Assembly (NCBI GenBank): GCA_009792885.1
Contig: WMCF01000059.1
Location: forward strand, 2,065,806-2,129,805
Origin: Eremophila alpestris peregrina
Taxonomy: Eukaryota > Chordata > Aves > Passeriformes > Alaudidae
Length of the DNA: 64,000 bases
Reading direction: 5' to 3'
The notes under the pieces were generated by a model. It was not told the DNA's origin. It made no database searches and saw only the letters and a list, made by a program, of their open reading frames with translations. The translations under genes and the position numbers were made by a program. This document shows positions 23,001-30,722 of the stretch, piece by piece; the stretch's first letter is position 1, and each line of letters starts with the position of its first letter.

Positions 23001-26000
23001 CTGCGAGGCCCAAAGAGAGCTCTGCTGCCTTTGAAGTTGCTTTCAAAGGCTCTCGAAATGAAGAGTAACATGGTTTTGATTTGCAGCTTCTTTTACAACA
23101 TTATAAAAACAGCTGCGAACTTGAACCAGAGACATAAAATAGCAGCAGCAAGCTGTGCTGCACGGGGAGAGCCAAGCCCAGCCAGAGCTGGCACTGCCTC
23201 CACGCTCCCAGAGCACCAGGAGGGAGGGGAGAAGGGTGGGAGAACACCCTGGCTGGTCTCAGCACCTGTGGGTGTGTAGTCTGAGCATTGCAATGAGCCT
23301 GAAGGAAGGGAAGCTGAGGCTGGGTATTGTGATCAGCAGAGATGGCTGGGCTTGGCTTACCCATACACAGGATGCTTTTGCTCCCCACGCCCTGGTTCTC
23401 CCTGGGCTGCAGGCACTGGCACAGCCTGGCCCACTCACTGCCACCCCCGGTTCTGTCCCTGCAGGCAGCAGGGAGGCTGCTTTCGTCTACGCCATCTCCT
23501 CGGCCGGGGTGGTCTATGCCATCACGAGGGCCTGCAGCCAGGGGGACCTCAAGGCCTGCAGCTGTGACCCGCTCAAGAGGGGCCGCTCCCGGGACGAGCG
23601 CGGGGAGTTCGACTGGGGCGGCTGCAGCGACAACATCCACTACGGCATCCGCTTCGCCAAGGCCTTCGTGGACGCCAAGGAGAAGAGGGTGAAGGATGCC
23701 CGGGCACTGATGAACCTGCACAACAACCGCTGCGGCAGGATGGTGAGTGCAGCCCCGGGGGCAGAGCCCAGCGCTGCCCTGTCCCACCTCTCCCAGGGGG
23801 CTGGGCAGCAAGGACAGCTCGGCCAGAGAAAGGGCACCTTGGGCACCTTGGGAGGGCAGTTCCTGCTGTGGGTAAGGCTGGATGCTGCCCAGGGCTCCCC
23901 TGCATGCTTTGCCCCACGGGGTGGCAGGACCTCGCTCACCTTTGCCTCCTGTGCCCTTGCTGCTGGTCCTGGCATCAGTGACCTCCATACACAGCCCCTG
24001 TCTCCCGTTAGGAGCCCCATCCCACACAGCCAAGGAATGAGGAGACACTGGTGCAGGGTCTGATGCCCAGGGTGACCACTGGTACTTACCCATGCCTCTT
24101 CCCACAGGCTGTGAAGCGCTTCCTGAAGCTGGAGTGCAAATGCCACGGGGTCAGTGGCTCCTGCACACTAAGGACTTGTTGGCTGGCAATGTCAGATTTT
24201 CGAAAAACAGGGGATTACCTAAGGAAGAAATACAACGGGGCCATCCAGGTGACGATGAATCAGGATGGCACTGGCTTCACAGTGGCCAACAAGAACTTCA
24301 GGAAGCCCACAAAAACAGATCTGGTGTATTTTGAGAACTCACCTGATTACTGCGTCATGGACAAGTCAGCAGGTAAAACCCAGAGCTCCAGTCATTACCC
24401 AAAGCCTCTCTTCCTCCCTTCCCCACAGGCCAGCAGCTCCCAGCTAGCCCAGCCTGGGGGCTCAGCTCCCCCACTCAACTCCAGTCTTTGGAGAGGGGTT
24501 ACCCTGACCCAGAGCCCCCACAGCCCCCCACACCTGCACAGGGAGCACTGCACTTGTCCAAAATCCACAGGCTTTACACCAAGGCCCCAGGCCACTCAGG
24601 CTTCTGGTCATCACAGAAGTGGAGTGTCTCCTCAGAGCCCATCTTCTGCAGAGCAAAGCTCCCTTAAGAGGCAACAAAGAGTCTCTTCTGAGCACAGGCT
24701 GCTCCTCTGAGCACAGCCCAGGGCTGGGATGAGAGCAGGGAAGAGGTGTCAGGGCTCCTGCAGAGGTGTCCAATGGTTTCTCAGCCTGGAGCATTCCCAG
24801 TTCAGGTTGCAGCAGCCACGGGAGCTCAGTGGGGAGCACATGGTCCTGCCATCCTCAGCCTGAGCAGAGAGGGCATTCTGAGCTCTGCCAGCTGCAGTGC
24901 CTGGCTCTGTGGGCACACACTGCTCCAGGGGTCCCCCAAGGCACAGAGGGGCTGCAGAGAGCCCATCCCTGTCCCCTCCTGCTCTGGCAGCAGCAAACAC
25001 AGGCTCTAGCTCTGGGCATGGGAAGGGGGCCCTGCAGATTGTCATAGAAACCCAGAATGTTTTGTGTGGAAGATCATCTCATTCCAACCCTCCCTCACGA
25101 GGGACACCAGAGCTGCATCGCTGGCTGGGCTTGTGGCATCCCATGTCCATAAAGCAGAGCAAAAGCAGGTTAAAAGTGGTGCCTTTGGAGAGCCCAGTGC
25201 AGCAGGTGCTGTGACAGAACATTTCTGTCACAATAGTACACAAAAAGACAACACGACACACTTGGATTTTCCAAGCGCAGAAAAAAGGACAGTTTTATTT
25301 TCAACCTCAATATATAGAGAGATTTTTAACCACAACCAGGGATTGGACAATGGAGTCTCCAGCTCTCCAATCACACTGGTCAATCTAACAGTCCATCAAT
25401 CCTCTCCTCCCAGGAGAAGGAATGCAAACAACCAAGACAATTACAATAACATTTCACTATTTAAATGAAACTCTGTGAGAAACTCCAGTACAAAAATGAA
25501 AACATCAGAAGGCTTTAGAAAATTAGGGCGACACATTTCCCCACTACAGCAGGTGCACCCAAGGCTCCCAGTGTCACCTGGGGGGATGGAGGGCAGGCAG
25601 GGAGGTGTTGGAACAGGACAGAGAAGAGCAGCCTGACCTGCTGTGTCACACGAAATAATGGCACAACACACACATTCACACACCGGAAAGAAAAAAGAGA
25701 TTTATTTTCCTGAATCTATTTATATATACAAATTAACTATGGCCAGTGATTGGAGAATGAAGTCTCCACCTCTCTAATCACACTGGCTAACAGAAATGCT
25801 TGTCAAGCTCTCTCCTCTTAGTAAGAAAGAATGTAAACATTGAAAACCCATTACACAAACAACCCCGTTGTTTACATAAAACTACGAGAACTAACTCTAA
25901 ATATGATGTTATAAATGAAACGCCCAATAATAAATTAATAAAATAATTAATTTATTATGGAATAACGTGACAAAATGCCAGGATGCCACAGACAAAAGGC

Positions 26001-28236
26001 AGAGCCAATCCTGGGATGGGCACTGGGTGAACCACAGGTATGGCCTCTATCACACTGTACCCTCCTCAATTCACCAGGTGTGCTTCACAATGCTGGTTTT
26101 TATACAGCTTTTTGGGTTGGACTTTGAGTTGCCACACTCATTTCTTTCTCTGTCTTCTTCTGCATATTCATGTTGATTCTTTTCAGCATAGTTGGTCTGC
26201 TGAAGTTTTCCAGGCAGCGACGTGTCCTTGATGAGATTTCCCAGAACCCAGTATTCAGTTGCAATGTCTGATCACTCTTGGTATCAGTGCTAAGTATCCA
26301 GTCAACTCCCTTCATCATTGGTCCATATCCATCTCTTCCTTGGGTCCACCTGTCCTTTCTGTTGCAAATGTGTCTCCAGCTTTACTGCCAAGGGTGATAC
26401 AATCTCTGTATGTACATTCCAAACTCTCTATGATTTTATTCCCATTAATACAGTAAAAGGAACACGAATAATTTCAAGTCACATATTACATAGGAGAACA
26501 TATCAGAAGGCTCACAATTGAGGGTGACATGCTGTGTTTCCCCCCAGGCTCGCTGGGCACGGCAGGCCGCGTGTGCAGCAAGGCAAGGGTGGTACAACCT
26601 CTGTACATTCATTCCAAACCCTCTATGATTTTATTCCCATCCAAACAGCAATGATTTCAAGTCACACATTACATGTAAGAACTATCACAATTGAGGGTGA
26701 CATGCTGTGTTTCCCCCCAGGCTCGCTGGGCACGGCAGGCCGCGTGTGCAGCAAGGCAAGGGTGATACAATCTCCATCCATTCATTCCAAACCCTCTATG
26801 ATTTTATTCCCATCCATACAGTAATGATTTCAAGTCACACATTACACATGAGAACTATCAGAATTGAGAGTGACACATTGTGTTTCCCCCCTGCAGGCTC
26901 TCTGGGCACAGCAGGCCGCGTGTGCAGCAAGGCAAGGGTGGTACAATCTCTGTACATTCATTCCAAACCCTCTATGATTTTATTCCCATCCATACAGTAA
27001 AAGGAACACGAATGATTTCAAGTCACCTGTTACACATGAGAATTATCAGGTGGTTTACAATTGAGGGTGATGTGCTGTGTTGTCCCCCAGGCTCTCTGGG
27101 CATGGCGGGCCGTGTGTGCAGCAAGGCAAGGGTGATACAATCTCCATCCATTCATTCCAAACCCTCTATGATTTTATTCCCATCCATACAGTAATGATTT
27201 CAAGTCACATATTACACATGAGAACTATCAGAAGGCTCACAATTGAGGGTGACATGCTGTGTTTCCCCCCTGCAGGCTCTCTGGGCATGGCGGGCCGTGT
27301 GTGCAGCAAGGCAAGGGTGATACAATCTCTGTACATTCATTCCAAACCCTCTATGATTTTATTCCCATCAATACAGCAATGATTTCAAGTCACACATTAC
27401 ATATGAGAGCTATCAGAATTGAGGGTGACATGCTGTGTTTTCCCCCTGCAGGCTCTCTGGGCACTTCAGGCTGCGTGTGCAGCAAGGCAAGGGTGGTACA
27501 ATCTCCATCCATTCATTCCAAACCCTCTATGATTTTATTCCCATCCATACAGTAAAAGGAACACGAATGATTTCAAGTCACCTGTTACACATGAGAATTA
27601 TCAGGTGGTTTACAATTGAGGGTGATGTGCTGTGTTGTCCCCCAGGCTCTCTGGGCACGGCGGGCCGCGTGTGCAGCAAGGCAAGGGTGATACAATCTCT
27701 GTACATTCATTCCAAACCCTCTATGATTTTATTCCCATCCAAACAGCAATGATTTCAAGTCACACATTACATATGAGAACTATCAGAAGGTTTACAATTG
27801 AGGGTGATGTGCTGTGTTTCCCCCCTGCAGGCTCTCTGGGCACAGCAGGCCGTGTGTGCAGCAAGGCAAGGGTGGTACAATCTCCATCCATTCATTCCAA
27901 ACCCTCTATGATTTTACTCCCATCCAAACAGCAATGATTTCAAGTCACACATTACACATGAGAACTATCAGAATTGAGGGTGACACATTGTGTTTCCCCC
28001 CTGCAGGCTCTCTGGGCACAGCAGGCCGCGTGTGCAGCAAGGCGTCGCGTGGCACCGATGGCTGTGAGGTGATGTGCTGCGGCCGCGGCTACGACACCAC
28101 GCGCGTCACCCGCGTCACCAAGTGCGAGTGCAAGTTCCACTGGTGCTGCGCCGTGCGCTGCAAGGAGTGCCAGGACACTGTGGATGTGCACACCTGCAAA
28201 GCTCCCAAGAGGGCCGAGTGGTTGGACCAGACCTGA
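10855..28236 (+). CDS. WNT2B: WNT2B, secreted Wnt ligand, five coding exons, 385 aa
   Basis: Joined exons are 10855-11018, 21734-21954, 23465-23742, 24108-24372 and 28007-28236 (1158 nt including stop). All introns are GT-AG with matching phases. Residues 1 to about 50 hold a signal peptide with a leucine-rich core (LPLVLLLLALTPRA). The Wnt body follows: an Asn-Cys-Ser sequon at N111 and CHGVSGSC at 234-241, whose first serine (S237) is the family's palmitoleoylation site recognised by Porcupine and Frizzled. The C-terminal cysteine finger holds 11 Cys between 319 and 373. WNT2B rather than WNT2 is supported by the C-terminus (KAPKRAEWLDQT), the MLxP start and the neighbours ST7L and CAPZA1. 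Human WNT2B is 391 aa, so length fits. The ligand acts extracellularly through Frizzled/LRP. An alternative first exon like that of a human isoform was sought in intron 1 and not found. Confidence 0.96.
11084..11200 (+). repeat. G-rich GGGGATG/GGGAAC repeat at the start of intron 1
   Basis: Successive short units such as GGGGATGG, GGAGACGGGG, GGGAACGG and GGGGACAGGG give more than ten runs of three or four G on the sense strand, starting 66 bp after the exon 1 donor. By the usual G-run rule the block could form G-quadruplexes in DNA and in the pre-mRNA. Confidence 0.7.
11939..11981 (+). promoter_or_regulatory. TATA motif next to a perfect 10-bp-arm palindrome
   Basis: TATAAAAG at 11939-11946 is followed 14 bp later by a perfect inverted repeat at 11961-11981 (arm GTGGAAAACA, one-base centre). 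Each arm contains GGAAAA, the NFAT/Rel core. This could be an alternative intronic promoter or enhancer, but no downstream first exon joins exon 2 in the right phase, so the role is unknown. Confidence 0.35.
13131..13660. promoter_or_regulatory. AT-rich block with CRE and octamer motifs (possible enhancer)
   Basis: A repeat-free AT-rich block inside a GC-rich intron. It contains ATTTGCAT (POU octamer) near 13352 and a full palindromic TGACGTCA (CRE) at 13630-13637. Composition and motifs suggest a conserved noncoding element, but conservation was not tested. Confidence 0.3.
15296..15385 (-). mobile_element. CR1 3' tail, antisense
   Basis: ACAGAATCACAGAACCACAG then GGGTTGGAAGGGGCCTTAAA and CCAGCCCCTCTGCCAGGGGC, the reverse complement of the CR1 3' end, inside WNT2B intron 1. 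Confidence 0.8.
17660..18065. repeat. 18-bp minisatellite with assembly gap
   Basis: Tandem copies of about 18 bp (TGCATCCCTGCCTCTGAA, with CTCCAGA, CTCTGGC and CTCCGGC variants) flank an N run. Long open frames through it on both strands are simple translations of the repeat, not genes. Confidence 0.93.
17848..17888. other. Assembly gap (41 N)
   Basis: A run of 41 N inside the 18-bp minisatellite. The true array length is therefore unknown. Confidence 0.99.
18140..18405. repeat. About 40-bp minisatellite with a single N
   Basis: About six copies of a unit with GTGTCCCGCAGCACAGAAGG, then AGGCCGGGGATCAGGGCTCG. A single N at 18271 sits where the frame of the repeat breaks (CACAG N GTGTCC), marking a collapsed or unresolved junction. 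Confidence 0.92.
19999..20085. repeat. 13-14 bp tandem repeat (CCCAGTGAAACAT)
   Basis: Six or seven copies of (C)CCCAGTGAAACAT or GTGAAATAT in WNT2B intron 1. Confidence 0.85.
21505..21700 (+). mobile_element. Diverged CR1 fragment, sense
   Basis: Contains the CR1 body motifs GGGTACTCAACAGC, GTGTTTAGACAATAGTCTCA, CACAGGGTGGGATTTTGGGG and AGTTGGACTGGATGATCC, ending just before WNT2B exon 2. Confidence 0.7.
21734..21954 (+). CDS. WNT2B: WNT2B coding exon 2
   Basis: Residues 55-128 plus one base. Encodes YIGALGARVICDNIPGL to DRDHTVFGRVMLR with conserved C66, C80, C101 and C112. The acceptor is CTCTCCTGCAG and the donor GTAGGT. The single leftover A is completed by GC from exon 3 to give Ser. 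Confidence 0.97.
21955..23464 (+). other. WNT2B: WNT2B intron 2
   Basis: 1.5 kb, GTAGGT to CCCTGCAG. No repeat family or internal exon recognised. Confidence 0.9.
23465..23742 (+). CDS. WNT2B: WNT2B coding exon 3
   Basis: Residues 129-221, from SREAAFVYAISSAGVVYAI through FDWGGCSDNIHYGIRFAKAF to LHNNRCGRM. Phase 1 in, phase 0 out (ATG then GTGAGT). Met221 replaces the Lys or Thr usual just before the exon 4 alanine in human WNT2/WNT2B, a conservative junction change. Confidence 0.97.
24108..24372 (+). CDS. WNT2B: WNT2B coding exon 4 (lipidation site)
   Basis: Residues 222-309 plus one base. Contains CKCHGVSGSCTLRTCW with the acyl-acceptor serine S237, then DFRKTGDYL and DLVYFENSPDYC. Several positions (KYNGAIQV, MNQDGTGFTVAN) read more like WNT2 than mammalian WNT2B, while exon 5 is clearly WNT2B. 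The likeliest reason is retention of ancestral residues. Donor GTAAAA, phase 1. Confidence 0.97.
25042..25135 (-). mobile_element. Diverged CR1 3' tail, antisense
   Basis: TCATAGAAACCCAGAATG, then GGAAGATCATCTCATTCCAA and CCCTCCCTCACGAGGGACACC match the reverse CR1 3' end with substitutions. Confidence 0.65.
25205..25480 (-). mobile_element. Solo LTR-like element A, antisense
   Basis: Read on the minus strand, a conserved GACCAGTGTGATTGGAGAGC block is followed by a TATA-like CTATATATTG, then an AATAAA within GAAAATAAAACTGTCC and a T-rich stretch, the usual order of promoter and polyadenylation signals in an LTR. No retroviral coding region adjoins it. Boundaries are approximate. Confidence 0.55.
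25640..25930 (-). mobile_element. Solo LTR-like element B, antisense
   Basis: A diverged relative of the element at 25205-25480. On the minus strand GCCAGTGTGATTAGAGAGG precedes TATATATAAATAG, AAAATAAATCTC and a T-rich run, then GTGTGTTGTGCCATTATTTC. It has the same order of signals and no coding remnant. It looks like a second solo LTR of a related endogenous retrovirus family; boundaries are approximate. Confidence 0.55.
26385..28043 (+). repeat. WNT2B: Tandem array of intron 4 end plus exon 5 start (decoy 3' splice sites)
   Basis: Eight complete extra units precede the real exon 5. Each holds an intron-like part (from AAGGGTGATACAATCTC through TATGATTTTATTCCCATC to TGTGTTTCCCCCCTGCAG) and then the first 37 nt of exon 5. 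Exon-like starts lie at 26548, 26721, 26897, 27091, 27276, 27452, 27646 and 27831, with the authentic start at 28007. Spacings are 173, 176, 194, 185, 176, 194, 185 and 176 bp, so a 555-bp three-unit period repeats exactly. A partial intron-only unit at 26385-26547 marks the left end. All acceptors keep AG and the phase needed after exon 4; each leads to TAA or TGA after about 33 codons. Confidence 0.95.
28007..28236 (+). CDS. WNT2B: WNT2B coding exon 5 (C-terminal cysteine finger)
   Basis: Residues 310-385 and the TGA at 28234-28236. Includes CCGRGYDTTRVTRVTKCECK and FHWCCAVRCKEC, ending AEWLDQT. Eleven cysteines form the C-terminal Wnt disulfide finger that contacts the Frizzled CRD. Acceptor CCCCCTGCAG. 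The first 37 nt (28007-28043) are the part copied in the upstream array. Confidence 0.97.
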
Positions 28237-28319
28237 CAGAGCTGACTGAGGGAAGAAGCCGCCGCCGCCCCCCTCCCTCACAATTGTTTTTGAACCCCTG
28301 TGCCCTGAGGGCCGCCGTG

Positions 28320-28396
28320 TTCTGGGAGCTGTAGTTCGACTGCATGGCTTTTATTTAATTAATTCTACAGAGCACTAAGGACTACGGTTCCCAGGA
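28320..28396. promoter_or_regulatory. Inverted pair of ACTAC..TCCCAG motifs
   Basis: Left arm 28320-28337 (TTCTGGGAGCTGTAGTTC) and right arm 28379-28396 (GGACTACGGTTCCCAGGA) are imperfect reverse complements around a 41-bp AT-rich loop. Both arms resemble the ZNF143/SBS motif ACTACAATTCCCAG in opposite directions. Could be a hairpin in the UTR, a protein site pair or a small mobile-element remnant. Confidence 0.4.
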
Positions 28397-30406
28397 GGGA
28401 CTGTGGGCCCTTCAAGGTGCTCAGCAAAACTAATCCCTGACCCAGCAGGAGGCTGAGATCCTTGCTTCAACTGGGGAACCTGCAGAGGTTCTCTTCGCAA
28501 AGGGACGGTGCAAGCAGAACAGACTCGGAATGACTGTCAGGACAGGATGGCTGAGGAACCCTGCACCTCCCAGAGAATCTACCTTACAGTAAAGCTTCAC
28601 CAGCAAAAAACACTAGTTCAGAATAATCCACTCTTGCAGAAGCATTCTTGCTTTTTCTTTTTTGAGAGGCTGGAGGAAGGGTGAATCCTTAAGACAGCTC
28701 CATGGTACCTGCATTTCCTGAAGCAGACCTGACACGTCACTAACCCCACTGAGCAGGAGCCACCTCTGCACCAGGCTTGTCCCAGCACAGGGAACAAGTG
28801 GAGCTGCAGCTTGGAACTGAACCTTGAAGGACTGCACAGAGACAAAGGCCACCTCTAGATGCTGGTGGACACACAGGCTTGAGAGAGCAAATGAAACCTG
28901 TGAACTTCCTGGTAGGTTCTGAAGTCAGCCATACAACAGCATCTCTGTACAACTCACGTGTATGTTGTGTATACTGCTTATTATTTTAAGTCAAAATTCA
29001 TTATAAACCTATATCAGAAAATTATGTCCTTTGACTTTTGAATTCCTACACACCACCCAAATCATTCCATGGTTCTATAGCCCTCTTAAGTAATCTGCCT
29101 AAAATGTGGAGTTCATCATATGCAAGTTCATCTTCTAACTATCTTCCAGTCAAAAGCATGTCTGCACTCAAGGACAAGGTGCAGAATTAATTGTTTAATG
29201 AGCTTCTGAATATATTACCTTCTCTGAAGCAGCTGGACAGGACACAGGAGGCAGAAGGCAATGGAAACATGGAAACATGTACAGGGCCAGGCCTTGCACT
29301 TGACATCCAAATGTTCCTTGTGGGTCCAGAAGATTCTAAGATTCTGATTTTCTCTGCATAGGTGAGAACTGGCTTAGCCCAGGTGACACCATCAATTTTG
29401 GGATGGAGGTAATGGCAAGATCCATAAGTTCTTAAGCTCAGCAATGCAGGTGAATACATTGCCAAGCTACATCCCAATCCCAACAGCCCCTTGTCTCCCC
29501 AGGCCTTTTCTGTTCTCCACTGGGTTCATAAAGGCACAGAAGGCTTTGCTCAGGTACCTGAGATCAGTGCAATCCATGAGGGATCACCTGTTGTGACAGG
29601 CCCAGCCCACAGGGACAGATTTATTGTGGCATTTGGACTAACACTCACACAGCCCGTCAGATGTGTGTGCAAACTTCCACATCCCATGTGCCTGACACAG
29701 AGTCACAGAGGGCTGCTCCAGCCAGCAGCAGGGGGTCACTGCTCTGCAATCACAGCCCGTGAGTCAAGGCAGGAGAATGCAACAGTCACTTACAGTGTCG
29801 CTGTTTTATAACTGATGAAAGCACACAGCCAAATTAGCAAAGAAATCAAGAGGCTGTCATTATGAGCAAGGTCCAGCTGATGAGGCTGCACTGTGATTGC
29901 ACAGCTCAGTGCATCCAGAGGAAAAGGAAAATGTTGCTGGCCAGAAATAAGCAAAGGGGGAAGGTCCCAAGGGAGGAGCACACTCATCGTGGTGGATGCA
30001 CCCTGACTGATGCTGTAAGCAAGGGTGTTACCTCGCTCTCCCCAGTGAGCACACTCACTGAAGATCCCACCAAAGAGCACACAACAGGCTGGAAATGAGG
30101 CAAATTCCAAGCACATGAGCAGCATCCCTGATCACAGCCCTGTCCCTCCAGTAAGGGCTGGGGCATGCAGAGCACACCCTACCAGGGAGGCTCCAGACAG
30201 GGAGGAGGCAGCCAGGAGACAGAGCTGGAAACTGAAGCTGCCTTTACTCTTTATCCACCTTTATTGCAAGATGGGTGAATTCAGAGCACAGGACACTCAG
30301 CACAGAAGCCCACTGTGATTGTTACTGTCATCCTGACTGATCTGTAGAGATTTTTGACCCGAAAGCAGGTGACAACAAGCCCATACATCACCTCTAATGT
30401 GATCCT

Positions 30407-30412
30407 AATAAA
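30407..30412 (+). promoter_or_regulatory. WNT2B: Candidate WNT2B polyadenylation signal
   Basis: AATAAA within CTAATAAAATGC, the first canonical hexamer after the WNT2B stop. A weakly T-rich stretch (GTCCCTTTTAAC) follows. Confidence 0.35.
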
Positions 30413-30481
30413 ATGCAGACGAGTCTGTCCCTTTTAACAGCAAAACAGGGCAAGCTGGGCACTGCTTGGAGTCTTGTAGAG

Positions 30482-30722
30482 TGTGAATGCTGGAGAAGAG
30501 GCTCCTGGGTATCAGGAAAAGGCTCTCTCCCCAGAGGGTTTGGTCAGGCACTCAACAGGGTCATCAGGCAGTGACCATGGCCCCTTGGCTGCCAGAGCTC
30601 CAGGAGTGTTTGGACAATGCTCTCAGGCACAGGGTGGGATTTTGGGGTGTCTGTGCATGGCCAAGAGTTAAACTTGATCTTTGCAGGTCCCTTCAGCTCC
30701 ACATATTCAGTGATTCCATAAA
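30482..30722 (+). mobile_element. CR1 fragment, sense
   Basis: Contains GCTGGAGAAGAGGCTCC, AGTGTTTGGACAATGCTCTC, CACAGGGTGGGATTTTGGGG and CAGGTCCCTTCAGCTC, the CR1 3' body order. Confidence 0.75.

Larger units (their letters stand above)
24373..28006 (+). other. WNT2B: WNT2B intron 4 with LTRs and decoy array
   Basis: 3.6 kb. The first part is plain, then a CR1 tail, two LTR-like elements, an unassigned stretch 25960-26384, and the exon 5-derived tandem array up to the authentic acceptor at 28001-28006. Confidence 0.9.
28237..30430 (+). other. WNT2B: Probable WNT2B 3' UTR
   Basis: Follows the stop codon with no further coding exon. The first AATAAA on the plus strand after the stop is at 30407-30412, which would give a UTR of about 2.2 kb. 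An inverted repeat at 28320-28396 lies near its start. The 3' end is inferred from the signal only. Confidence 0.4.

Noticed and set aside
21943..24146. Several long frames on both strands around WNT2B exons 2-4
   Set aside because: Only the parts equal to the spliced WNT2B exons show family sequence; the rest are intron read-through or antisense.
26385..28043. CRISPR-like spacing of direct repeats
   Set aside because: Units are 173-194 bp and wholly homologous, with no unique spacers; vertebrate gene context and exon 5 content explain them.
26534..28236. A chain of short plus-strand ORFs beginning MFPPR or MFPPC
   Set aside because: These are repeat-unit frames starting at non-AUG or intronic codons; they reflect the array, not separate proteins.
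10855..28236. Naming the Wnt gene WNT2
   Set aside because: The C-terminus and N-terminus are WNT2B-like, and the neighbour order and strands (ST7L minus, CAPZA plus) fit the WNT2B locus, not WNT2-ST7-CAPZA2.
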